From Selenomonas ruminantium subsp. lactilytica TAM6421 (GTDB lineage Bacteria; Bacillota; Negativicutes; Selenomonadales; Selenomonadaceae): a DNA stretch of 64,000 bases. The DNA lies in NCBI RefSeq assembly GCF_000284095.1, contig NC_017078.1, forward strand, positions 186,001 through 250,000, in the 5' to 3' direction. Made by a program: the position numbers and the translations under genes. Below, piece after piece: positions 44,201 to 46,925 of the stretch. The first letter of the stretch is position 1. The number at the start of each line of letters is the position of its first letter. Under the pieces are notes generated by a model. The model was not told where the DNA came from. It did not search any database and saw nothing but the letters and a program-made list of their open reading frames with translations.

Positions 44201-46857
44201 TTCTGTCCCAAAAGGACAATAGCATTGTTCTTCAGGTTATTGATGCCCACCGAGCCACCCAGGGCAAAGGTCGAAGGAGTTTCTTCCTCCGATGCGTTTT
44301 CGGCGCTCACCTCATAAGTCAGGATGCTGCTTTTATCTACTTCTTTTGTTTCGTTCAATTCTTTGCCGTTTTCATCTTTTTTCTTTTGGTCAACCTTGTA
44401 GGTTCCCATACCTGCCGCAGCATTCAAAGATGTCTCGCCATCGCCCTTGATTTGGGCAGACTTCTCCCCTTCGTTATCCAACAAAATTTTGGCGTTGTTC
44501 TTCACATTGCTGACCAACACAGCAGCACCGATCTCCACCTTTGCGTTGGCCATGGTATTATTCACCGAAAATTGCAGGCTGTCCTCCGCTTCTTTGGAAG
44601 CCGTCATAAGGGTACTGGCCGCCATGTTGACAGAGCCGTCCAGTGTCTCCGAATCCTCAACCTTCGCAGCGTTAATGACCGCATTCTTTCCGATGGTGAC
44701 ATTGGCATCGTTTTTGTTGGCAACGACACCTACACTGGCGCCAAGACCAAAGGCCGAGGTCTTCGGTTCATTGTTGCTGCCCCCATTGGTGCCGCTCTCA
44801 TTGGTGCCTGCCACCCGGTCCACGACTTTCTGGACACCGGTCTGGGAGTCCTGGCTTTTCGTGCCCTGCGTATTGTTGACATTTTCAGAGGTGACATTCT
44901 TGAGTAGCTTGGTGGGATCGAGGGATTTTTTCTCGCTGTTCTTCTCGCCCTCGGCATCATTGTTGTCCTGCGTCTTCTGCTGGTCAGTTGACTCCGAGGT
45001 ATCCTTGCCCTGGCTGCCGCCCGTATTTTCCGGAACGGTGTTGTCCACCGTCATGCTCAGCCCGGTGATATTGTTCTCCGCTTTGATGTCCACAGCGCCC
45101 GCCGTTATGGAGCGCTCCATAACCACGTCGGCGCTTGTGTCATAGTTGGCCACGCCCACATTGGAGACCACATAGCTCTTGGTTCCCACGGCGTTCACAC
45201 TAACGTCAATATCACTGTTGGTGACAGACTCCACGGACACTTTGCCCTGAGCTGCCGTCAGAGCCGCTGCACTTGCCGGAGCATTCACCGTCACTTTCGC
45301 ATTGGTATCGCCGCTTAGAACCGCCACACCCACTGCGGCAGAGGTGTTCTCCCCGCCGCTGGCAGTGGCTGAGAGCTCCGCTGTCGTATCTGCATTGGCA
45401 GCAATCCTGATACCGCTGCCATTTTCATCTGCCCCCGTGGCAGTAAGGCTGCCATCGATCACCACATCCGCATTGTTGTTGATGCGGGAAATCGTCACAG
45501 CAGCTACCGGCATCACCGAACTATTCGTCTTGGTATTACCATTGCTATCCTTCTTGCCATCACCTGCAGGCACAGCAAGGGACTGCTTGATCTCCACCGT
45601 AGAGGTGGCGGCAACGTCGATATTCTTGCCCGAAATAATGCTGTTTTCCCCGATTTTGATGGATGATTTGTTCTTTTTATTGGAGTAGTTGGCAAAGAGA
45701 TACTTGTTCGCTGCAGCTTCCTTGCCTGCCAGCTTGTTAATGAGTCCATCAACAATGGTTTCTTCGCTCCCCAAAATGACATTCTTCAAGGTATCCGTCA
45801 AAGTCATGGGGGTGCTGTCTTCGTAAGTGCTGCTACTCTCTGCCGTAAGCTTGACGGAACTGTCGCTGCTGGCAATATTGACATTCTTCCCAACATTGAC
45901 CGCAGCGGAAAGATCCGTAGAACGGTCCCGCCAGCGGATGGCGTTGGCCTCAGTCTTGTCGTTGCCGCTTTCATCTTTTTCCGGCGTGCCATCGGCTTTC
46001 AGGACAGGCTTTGTATCCTTGACCGCAGACTCCTGCTTAGCCGTCAGGATGATGTCACCGCCTGTGCCTTCAACAGCAGTAAGGCTGTTCAAACCCGCAC
46101 TTGTGCCGCCTTTGATATTCACCAAGTTGGTAAAATTCAGACTTTTTGTGCTCTGAATCTTGCTCCCATCTTTGATATTGATGATGCCCGCCCCCAGCAT
46201 GACGCCGCTGTGGGTGTTGATCTGCCCGCTGATATCGATGGTGCCCCCCAGGGCATAGGATCCCTGCTGAAGTTTTGTCACCGCATCCAGGGTAATCACG
46301 GCAGAATCCGTGGCATTATATAACTTGTCAAAATCCGTTTGCGTCGGTACAATGCCCGTAAACTGCCCGGCATTGATGACACCTGCTGCCCCCACCACAA
46401 TCCCCTTGGGGCTCAGGAACATAAGGTGACCGTCAATATGATTATTCCGCACCGCATTGACGATGCCGTTGATATTTATCTTGTTATTGACCAGATTGGC
46501 CAGCGTGGAGGCATCCCCAAACAGGAGATTGGCAATATAGCCCTGATCCAGGCCAAATTCCTTAAAGCGATTGAAGGCAAAATTGCCATTCGTCTCCTGG
46601 GGGGTGATATTATAGACATTTCCCTCAGCAGCCACGCTATTGCCATCCTTGGTGACAATCGCAGCTTCACTGATCCCATAGGGATAGGCGAAAAATCCCG
46701 CTGCCAGCGTCAGGGAAAGAAGCAGGCGCTGCTGATCCTTTTGCCGGACTTTGGCCTGAGACTTCCTGCGTCCTCCCCTTGGTGTCCATTCCCTGTAAAG
46801 CTCTGAGGTGAGCGTCCAATCCTTATCCTCTTTTTTGATTTTATATCCGTATGCCAT
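17287..46857 (-). CDS. Giant two-partner-secretion exoprotein (LktA/filamentous-haemagglutinin type)
   Basis: About 9,856 residues in one uninterrupted frame. An extended signal peptide (basic GGRRKSQAKVRQKDQQRLL, then LLSLTLAAGFFAYPYGISEA) leads into a TPS secretion domain with NxNG-type motifs (NNKININGIVNAV, HLMFLSPKGIVVGAAG). The next ~5,000 residues are irregular beta-helix (VAVxN, VxIxxG strands) with features of leukotoxin LktA-family filamentous adhesins. They are broken by acidic low-complexity linkers (near 43.2-43.5 and 44.8-45.0 kb), a Lys/Glu coiled coil (42.1-42.4 kb) and Tyr/Ala-rich helical inserts (33.1-33.6 and 36.2-36.4 kb). About 3,770 residues of repeats follow, then a ~250-residue unique C-terminus without an autotransporter barrel. 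It should be exported by the Sec system and then by the FhaC-like protein encoded 68 bp upstream, forming a surface fibre for adhesion or toxicity. Of the two Met codons, the second fits GGGGG best. Confidence 0.9.
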   Translation of the reverse strand: MAYGYKIKKEDKDWTLTSELYREWTPRGGRRKSQAKVRQKDQQRLLLSLTLAAGFFAYPYGISEAAIVTKDGNSVAAEGNVYNITPQETNGNFAFNRFKEFGLDQGYIANLLFGDASTLANLVNNKININGIVNAVRNNHIDGHLMFLSPKGIVVGAAGVINAGQFTGIVPTQTDFDKLYNATDSAVITLDAVTKLQQGSYALGGTIDISGQINTHSGVMLGAGIINIKDGSKIQSTKSLNFTNLVNIKGGTSAGLNSLTAVEGTGGDIILTAKQESAVKDTKPVLKADGTPEKDESGNDKTEANAIRWRDRSTDLSAAVNVGKNVNIASSDSSVKLTAESSSTYEDSTPMTLTDTLKNVILGSEETIVDGLINKLAGKEAAANKYLFANYSNKKNKSSIKIGENSIISGKNIDVAATSTVEIKQSLAVPAGDGKKDSNGNTKTNSSVMPVAAVTISRINNNADVVIDGSLTATGADENGSGIRIAANADTTAELSATASGGENTSAAVGVAVLSGDTNAKVTVNAPASAAALTAAQGKVSVESVTNSDIDVSVNAVGTKSYVVSNVGVANYDTSADVVMERSITAGAVDIKAENNITGLSMTVDNTVPENTGGSQGKDTSESTDQQKTQDNNDAEGEKNSEKKSLDPTKLLKNVTSENVNNTQGTKSQDSQTGVQKVVDRVAGTNESGTNGGSNNEPKTSAFGLGASVGVVANKNDANVTIGKNAVINAAKVEDSETLDGSVNMAASTLMTASKEAEDSLQFSVNNTMANAKVEIGAAVLVSNVKNNAKILLDNEGEKSAQIKGDGETSLNAAAGMGTYKVDQKKKDENGKELNETKEVDKSSILTYEVSAENASEEETPSTFALGGSVGINNLKNNAIVLLGQKSKVEGAALKLSSDVTTNAEGKYGAEDENNKVGIGATVGLQNISNNSLVMAGKGVELTGTESVEAKAGSAMDLKNNVKNAGKGDSFGVSGMVALSYGDSNNIVSLDDETVIQTPEVSLEAGNSTNVDNSARSESEGSESSKAFGIGVGIINYDVNSIAMVGDNGSGITAPLGNTTDVEKAAQKIYQDGELARNIAGSTFAGKLGAKTSGNGKGSITTEDLSVSASTTGMIKNDAKAKAVSSAQEDEPEESNERTDSQRWTQWSNQGAEGADEARNNTENLEQDNVTSQNESAAPNASGAGQEAGSAANPDETPAAPADNAAPAAGSGGSAGASIGIEGSVALTFLGGRTDAVLDNVTVKNGEDGVNSVSLSATDLLGSITLGGTNIKHSLKESDSATKVGIGGTFAMNSSSRDVDSLVRKSDIQNVTHVANEAAKLGIEVAAGMGTSASTGSGTNIAGAGVVYYNRAKQDIHALLIDNTMTSNSFFTLLSNEASSTDFQIAGGLAYNSASGDSKNVGVGGAVAISQLENNLASGISGGKYTDFTTVRVEAEKGTTQINGALAATKAGGSNGYGFEGAFAYGSVKNNVHAYISGAETQDTLGLGEVCVKAGEISVVKTDTELAAEKQQIANVKNLTAKKKEQLQKAKELEQKKGAENKKTLADTGIDPTGKIYLDTNSSQSSLDDNSKNTDEGKIVNEAAGDEDSAKSLLDGNYSRTITAAMAGGWSGKAGAGAGIAYNYVKNDIAADIKDSTLATYAVKGEANGESLIFSLGAGAAIGGKAFNGAGSGSWNDLKNDVKVTIADNIIKGSTLLNVAGIDAIAGGQISAKAENTSSIINIAGEVAGGKGMALGLSLAYNSLNNTTGSYLTGNTISMPDIVGAGDSSVNVTAVNKSKALAVAGGVDVNVDQSFAGAVGTVAINRGTNNTESLIDGKTTGENTHLDNLKNLVVAAEELTKKTTVAGGISVGGKKVGIGGAVAYTAIGSSGSDDKKEKLRAEINHADITTTETGVISVAAKDSKTQGADTEKSRITTVGAGLGVGWGKNYFNFQGAAAVSDIYKDSRASLNNTNINKDNANAHPSINVAADTKSKINTVGAVGNISITGKVTGTVGLAINRMDQDTKAEMATDDGKTTKVNAGLTQVRALGDGDIHSVGVGGTVSVGEYVTAAGSGSYNYIGNDVDAIIKNQELTASSSVGVVAQSDDRLYNFAGGFNIGANTRAALGTSVSTNRITGNTNALVSGGSLAAADTGSIEVTRPQDANLFNTDKLDLTTDRQRLSENRKKESKTGIVVDSSATHTIISQQASGGVAAAATVGLNLAGTVNINTIEGRTAAKIQDAEFNSAGKYSNVNVNAVDYTNFGSFTGTPTVGVGAALGVSLGVSANWETYDRTTEAEISSTDADDKKNVYAKNLTVDATAKHGSSALSFAAAAGGGKVGIASGDSIMRHKNTSTVSAKLDQVNAVFDGKAEIKAEHLGNSHTQNIAASVAAGMAAVTAGAGVSVIDDTSTVKAEVNSSGLKAKNNGDGKDIAVLAKNENNWKNTLVTASLAAGIGAGLAANVGIYNTSGETAAVVNKSELEAANVNVNAVDKLTATATGGVGAGGVGGAGVAVALNNINSSVSAHVAGGSIEAAKDIDIKAEEVRSFDSSVTGVAVGGLGVGVNVAVTSINKGITDAQLSNAADENGRTEVNETTQNEIRNHLSNVNNAKGALGDSEAKFYGMNAKDKQVLDTIRNVNVDLSTPKTEVPQDDAVYTKLQGIHTEVSKNASLLAGNDVNVTAKETSDIFARNVGVTAAGAASVNVTDAIIHTNYDTDVSISGASIEGRNVAVNALQTQAGSGSEVKVTAVTVGALGGVGVGYAGIVNKGAADVNITGSTIKAAENVSVKALDESKHKSQILSVGVAALNVTTTFASVENKSNVGVTLDGTNNISAAGNIAIDAKKANALEAHTQGVGVGGVNVAVNHATIEDGEKDEKGKITKGIAAAKITGTNGSFSAKSFHLGAANDTTGRLSAGNTAVSVLGVSRMRGKGVMNMGAEVDVAGGTFNAGTVDFASQLGNANGRTLEGNVKGHNISAAAVAPDAVILNTDVTSKVNVRNSTFAANTDLILDNESYVDRKAYIYSVTAGAVAVGNTSADISGKETLESTLTGKAGLTKLNNLQVFTYGENTGKAFADAGGGGLVGYVGAHVDNKSTNKVTSTLGGKWEAAGEVYLIAAQADETRLTASEGHGGVAGVGGTSVDNTIDTTTKANVENNTEITSDRVHIGTSNVVNTGAYDDTDDKGNKDVQSYTLKDHFGGVISGNRLRSLLDITENGTVTIGENAKITTNKLQEYIAASQNDLTNHVQAKGGGVVAVTDAVSEMDLDIHNKVDVKKGAVLSNEKAASTEDILLAAYDNQTIKSQVDGTVYAGVISPIVTKNNIDMNRTSDVTVAGNIESGSKVGLYAGAKQDGTLSNLNADLKSGAYNYSVISITTPRVNYDITADKGTVDVSGIVRANGDINVIASGGKEEVIKDQSLWNWALGGSSTDKKFLTSDAVVADEALPKYSYVNVSGSLIAGTADPINLTIKGSVANGLTLVAPDNKANNRVKNGVKEGTFDYANTMALRWAELDKMIKSYNGADADLLAAYIAERSRIQDDMIRLGLAEKDAQGKYVYTSTGRPVYFVEIPDIATGGGNINVTANDFTGTGNLRANAAPGVTITNESDAYLKLNNILMGEQGGKIVYNANIIPPNTASGNAKINNINVKTNGAKFREIYGVTNGEAAGLLVENKASGPQTTTIPLTAAKKQQMRAEVNADTTLSAEEKSQWLRAIDEQSSVTYTSLPDVEINGKLSNFYGNVTISNNGGDIRISGGTTDHPTGVKGNTVKLIAPKGSIAQSYKEGIVNINGDPEKYLADNANTLKNSVPMSNKVVIENIPGGILKHTYHNEWTGTKTNSYTRSDSSQSATGYIAGRDVYVSASNINVNGLIQSGYKNYTATVTQAQLDYAMSRPAGKAAVVQNRTMYKVNDGGAKWNSTDKVFDYVPQVYWDPSTKKLVVEDIDTAGGKIYLTGKIASTGDGRIVAADGAANISVTNETALDMNVGKVLNNQREGVITIVDMSADSWLEFKKGQTREIKGYTEYMRKHGAEDDPYQHATVRSNALSVNQSITFSPAANQTYTWTKGEVEGRSVTKQHHVRYGMWGLVKTKDMSEIRGDTRNITQISSQDGGKYGLPDGATIQQNSANVPLANEIRLDAHWKLLSNESSEPIRWLEKTGFLGWFKNYYTRWTETSSTLRTYNYSINASQPITIGLIGAEKGSINLSSTNAAGGSINLTGNMANSHNEAVLTVNAEAGGIFQNDGTTLKSEIVNLQAKDDIKNIHIASIGSKDGNNVTDNIKLSAVSNGKGDIDITAMGGLLNNQSLPGNVQIQNLKSKDGSNAFKSDAALGDVSLNAAGNITQVSNGTTVEGRGINLTSQNGAIGKFGKPIIIAASDLVYATDTGGAQVNAAAKGSIYLTEAAAGGDMRVGKIESREGDVRLTVRNGGFIDALSGYAATNSLASVDEMVHRWIDAGLIDGEKDAQGNYTYKGAYIEGLEKNRDDYKANVESAYTSKTQAEWQREYADQQTVVKDIYDSAEYNTYLSNKAKYDKLTQNQRRELADNQDSDFLAYAESAEKYAPYSRYATADSYLQNSATYKYSQYANANDYLAADATYKDLVAKAANPTFEWTKDMMLYAVSDKLVNPNSGGSAQTDKAANVLGKNIILTATKGAVGTFANQSKTITVEELTGSESIAKMKELMNVDASDVTAHRDANGSLLSFEIKGNMPLGVKASGTLNVQAGGNVSVAGRKDASGEHSALNLGSIDATQNGARGDVRLHSDQGIYNALDNFNQANITGQNLILTGGQESIGTEGKPLTVSLSGDMTEARADKNVFIKNVNLDDYLRLGAMYAGDTISLNSDKGFLMSNANADIAASYINAGKNLTFNTNNGIVGDAAHAIRILNDRAAVNLGAESAYIRGMGSLAMGIQNGTLVLENITTSGTFTAVSDGSLQTGHKEGTIQSGGDVTLDAEEDLTLDGKVNAAGKTVTLKAVNGNITQTDKGAITTDKVTTVNGKSLLLENEANQFNRITVDSGSNKNIAGDVRIKDNSNLLTVKINQKAEGDISVQNLRSSGSLRNDGNLTAMGNIALAANGDLTQTTNTVITAGKDVKLISIAGDVSILGDIFTGEQKPDIDGDDGNLQREYNALIIHAGGAVKEAAGVSIAAPVVDTYSGKGVSLESENNRFATLCISGVEGRNVIDGSVKAVTNHAVDAEDESDFTVGIEADIRGDATFTNLHVKGDLDLMLLHRAADGGVINVAGGNGAEGTLTLRTGKDITLLGDVKANHDIVLESRTGEGGFYGLGRGMTAGHDANVSVGNGVYYIGEIHAGNDLHIQVQNPVSMTDESGIFIGDLPDDFDPDQDIDVDSLTIKPTKLEAGHEASFSVTGDGEIDLEGFVTVGSGNVTANIAGKGDITITRSVQARNADIVVETQEGKIYIGTDNVRDDETIKAKNNVTVGTGLGTIYILGKTITQNGDILMEAGKDIYAVGDENGNFIIADDGALISGGAVGLYGCNGDICITDDISAQKGITARIREQGNISFGRDVYVTNDVSMYTDKGNIEVGHSVTSTKGAVNLETQLGDIRIGQNVAAGDNVIISSQQGDITVGDATLGDKGNVKAGRDIQIYTGGGYVGIVKSVISHNGSVAIDNEKGDIRIGNNGPAIKTVAAKKDVELQAKDGQIRIQGKTFTEIGDITVIAGQEAYDAEVGANNIVFEEEGELESGKNAYLIAENGDLLVTDDVTAKDTFYAWTQGQGNITLGKDLTVQNNLIMSTENGNITVGKTVTALQGNVAMQAGEGDVTVEADVKARGNVTMGAASGSINVGSDVTAGKAADMITGAGDIVVGYNGNGNVRANQNINIQTENGDVQILKTVVSHNGSIDIGSQNGNIWIGSNGPDVETVAARNDISFSAKEGVIRIQGKTETATGDIFVSALSEQEDENIVIEQDGSLNSGRDLMLAAYNGDIEVTGNTTAKRNLTADIANAGNITFGVDVNVIGDIDMQTAAGDIMVGKDLTARGKAGLQTGAGNIVVGYNGEGNVRANNDVTIRSGGDGDIQIIKTVVSNNGSIDIANQAGNIQIGNNGPDVKTVIAKQDVALQAEEGQILIQGQTFTENGDIMVTAGKALYDAEAGANNIVFAEAGKLESGKDAYLIAENGDLLVTDDVTAKGTFYAQTEGWGNITLGKDLTVQKDLSISTEKGNITVGRTVNALQGNVAMQAGEGNVTVEADVKAGENVTMNTASGSINVGGDVTAGKAANLQTDAGNIIVGYNGNGNVKANADITIQTGGHGNIQIVKTVVSDNGSVVVDNQNGNIRIGSNGPDVKTVAAKNDIKLSAQEGVITVQGKTETAAGDIFVKAWNEQENRNIVIEQDGKLSSGRDLRLAVYNGDIEVTDSTTAKRNLQADVANKGNITFGTDVDVTGDIVMQTQEGDITVGKDLTAGGKAELLTGAGNIVVGYNDAGNVKANADITIQTGGNGDIQIVKTVVSDNGSVVVDNQNGNIRIGSNGPDVKTVAAKNDIKLSAQEGVITVQGKTETAAGDIFVSAQNEQENRNIVIEQDGKLSSGRDLRLAVYNGDIEVTDNTTAKRNLQADVANKGNITFGTDVDVTGDIVMQTQEGDITVGKDLTAGGKAGLQTGAGNIVVGYNGEGNVRANNDVTIRSGGDGDIQIIKTVVSNNGSIDIANQAGNIQIGNNGPDVKTVIAKQDVALQAEEGQILIQGQTFTENGDIMVTAGKALYDAEAGANNIVFAEAGKLESGKDAYLIAENGDLLVTDDVTANGTFYAQTQGQGNITLGKDLTVQKDLSISTEKGNITVGRTVNALQGNVAMQAGEGHVTVEADVKAGENVTMSTSRGSINVGSDVTAGKAANLQTSAGNIVVGYNDAGNVKANDDITIQTGGNGDIQIVKTVVSDNGSVVVDNQNGNIRIGSNGSDVKTVAAKNDIKLSAQEGVITVQGKTETAAGDIFVKAWNEQENKNIVIEQDGKLSSGRDLTLAVYNGDIEVTDSTTAKRNLQADVANKGNITFGTDVDVTGDIAIQTHEGDITVGKDLTAGGKAGLQTSAGNIVVGYNDAGNVKANADITIQTGGNGDIQIVKTVVSDNGSVVVDNQNGNIQIGNNGPDVKTVAAKQEVKLQAKEGQIRIQGKTFTENGDIMVKAGKAAYNAEAGANNIVFEEAGKLESGKDAYLIAENGDLLVTDDVTANGTFYAQTQGQGNITLGKDLTVQKDLSISTEKGNITVGRTVNALQGNVAMQAGEGNVTVDADVKAGENVTMNTASGSINVGSDVTAGKAANLQTDAGNIVVGYNGNGNVKANDDITIQTGGNGDIQIVKTVVSDNGSVNIDNQNGNIRIGSNGPDVKTVAAKNDIKFSAQEGVITVQGKTETAAGDIFVKAWNEQENKNIVIEQDGKLSSGRDLTLAVYNGDIEVTDSTTAKRNLQADVANKGNITFGTDVDVTGDIAMQTHEGDIRVGKDLTAGGKAELQTAAGNIVVGYNDAGNVKANDDITIQTGGNGDIQIVKTVVSDNGSVVVDNQNGNIRIGSNGPDVKTVAAKNDIKFSAQEGVITVQGKTETAAGDIFVKAWNEQENKNIVIEQDGKLSSGRDLTLAVYNGDIEVTDSTTAKRNLQADVANKGNITFGAELTVTGDIAMQTHEGDIKVGKDLTAGKAVKLQTGVGNIVVGYNSAGNVKANNDITIQSGGNGDIQIVKTVVSDNGSVAIDNQNGNIRIGSNGADVKTVAAKQEVKLQAKEGQIRIQGKTFTENGDIMVKAGKAAYNTEAGANNIVFEEEGKLESGKDAYLIAENGDLLVTDDVTAKGTFYAQTEGWGNITLGKDLTVQKDLSISTEKGNITVGRTVNALQGNVAMQAGEGNVTVEADVKAGENVTMNTASGSINVGGDVTAGKAANLQTDAGNIIVGYNGNGNVKANADITIQTGGHGNIQIVKTVVSDNGSVVVDNQNGNIRIGSNGPDVKTVAAKNDIKLSAQEGVITVQGKTETAAGDIFVKAWNEQENRNIVIEQDGKLSSGRDLRLAVYNGDIEVTDSTTAKRNLQADVANKGNITFGTDVDVTGDIVMQTQEGDITVGKDLTAGGKAELLTGAGNIVVGYNDAGNVKANADITIQTGGNGDIQIVKTVVSDNGSVVVDNQNGNIRIGSNGPDVKTVAAKNDIKLSAQEGVITVQGKTETAAGDIFVSAQNEQENRNIVIEQDGKLSSGRDLRLAVYNGDIEVTDNTTAKRNLQADVANKGNITFGTDVDATGDIAIQTHEGDIQVGKDLTVGGKAELLTGAGNIVVGYNGNGNVKANADITIQTGGHGDIQIVKTVVSDNGSVNIDNQNGNIQIGNNGPDVKTVAAKQEVKLQAKEGQIRIQGKTFTENGDIMVKAGKAAYNTEAGANNIVFEEEGKLESGKDAYLIAENGDLLVTDDVTAKGTFYAQTEGRGNITLGKDLTVQKDLSISTEKGNIIVGRTVNALQGNVAMQAGEGHVTVEADVKAGENVTMSTSRGSINVGSDVTAGKAANLQTSAGNIVVGYNDAGNVKANDDITIQTGGNGDIQIVKTVVSDNGSVVVDNQNGNIRIGSNGPDVKTVAAKNDIKLSAQEGVITVQGKTETAAGDIFVKAWNEQENKNIVIEQDGKLSSGRDLTLAVYNGDIEVTDNTTAKRNLQADVANKGNITFGTDVDATGDIAIQIHEGDIQVGKDLTVGGKAELLTGAGNIVVGYNGNGNVKANADITIQTGGHGDIQIVKTVVSDNGSVVVDNQNGNIRIGNNGPDVKTVAAKQEVKLQAKEGQIRIQGKTFTETGDIMVKSGRVVYTPEGEANNIVFEEEGKLESGKDAYLIAENGDLLVTDDVTANGTFYAQTQGQGNITLGKDLTVQKDLSISTEKGNITVGRTVNALQGNVAMQAGEGHVTVEADVKAGENVTMSTSRGSINVGSDVTAGKAANLQISVGNIVVGYNGNGNVKANQNINIQTESGDVQILKTVASNNGSIAIESQDGNIQIGSNGPDVKTVAAKQDVKLQAKEGKIRIQGMIFNENGDITVKADRAVYALVGEADNIVFAEEGKLESGKDAYLIAENGDLLVTDDVTAQGTFYAQTQGRGNITLGKDLMVQKDLFMSTEKGHITVGRTVNALQGNVAMQAGEGNVTVEADVKAGENVTMSTSRGSINVGSDVTAGKAANLQTSVGNIVVGYNGNGNVKANDDITIQTDGHGDIQIVKTVASNNGSVTVDNQNGNIRIGNNGPDVKTVAAKQDVKLQAKEGQIRIQGKTFTENGDIMVKAGKTAYNAEAGANNIVFEEEGKLASGKDAYLIAENGDLVVTDDVTANGTFYAQTEGQGNITLGENLIVKNNLAMRTENGSITIEHDVTSQQGNVSMLVGIGNIQVGVNGYGGVTAGQDIDIAINRGNLDIATLLSSKGGNLTVNIENGNIHIGDNGPDVETVTAKKNAALATGTGRIEVLGKTATANGDIALKAASNEYVSGSRNIIIAQNGLVDSGQDVYLTARNGDLYVTDAIKAQRDLYAEVLGNGGLYFDNAVNVKGGVKVKTETSPIVIAGNVTGNFVALSSVNGDISVNGDIRSNTDIEVNTDSGELSLKDIFANGNVDIYTGKGDVSTGNIEAGVNTTINVGAGNLLAGDIRSGEITHVSLTNGDLFLNLAEGRAVWLQMENNTEASSVNQIRANASGGTDPDVAMTGNFIQIGSIEAKEGASVFEISAMGAGNQKLISGNFYVGSLRSGNGSHMTNLWANRGYIHVDEGSLSQDDVLAVDKIHQENTHTTLAVYGRTPTRDGEQLVYWNNLSRAYSKERAFQLYPNGRVRTHSAILIDAGRYYGKLYGDNLSVVDMMRERVTNTHGQFTFDSMLLTEPGRLLQEKVFFDMTPVEAAIQQQSARDDEMVVTR
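22258..23607 (-). repeat. Near-identical long duplication, copy 1
   Basis: This stretch of about 1,350 bp reads identically to 27202-28551 at every point I compared, including rare variants such as ATTACCATGG. The offset is a constant 4,944 bp. It covers the modules A, A and part of B. Identity breaks at both ends with single-base differences. Confidence 0.75.
27202..28551 (-). repeat. Near-identical long duplication, copy 2
   Basis: Partner of 22258-23607 at an offset of 4,944 bp (1,648 codons, so in frame). It points to recent unequal crossing-over or gene conversion within the array. Confidence 0.75.
46155..46670 (-). other. TPS (haemagglutination activity) domain of the exoprotein
   Basis: Encodes roughly residues 63-235, starting just after the signal peptide: AEGNVYNITPQETNGNFAFN, LDQGYIANLLFG, the NKININGIVNAV motif, LMFLSPKGIVVGAAGVINAG, then DISGQINTHSGVMLGAG. 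This module is recognised by the POTRA domains of the partner transporter and starts beta-helix folding outside the cell. Boundaries are approximate. Confidence 0.75.
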
Positions 46858-46925
46858 CATAAGCCCCCACTTTCCAGCTGTCCATCTTTTTACATCCTTG
46901 CATCATCCGGACAGCCCAGGCTCCA

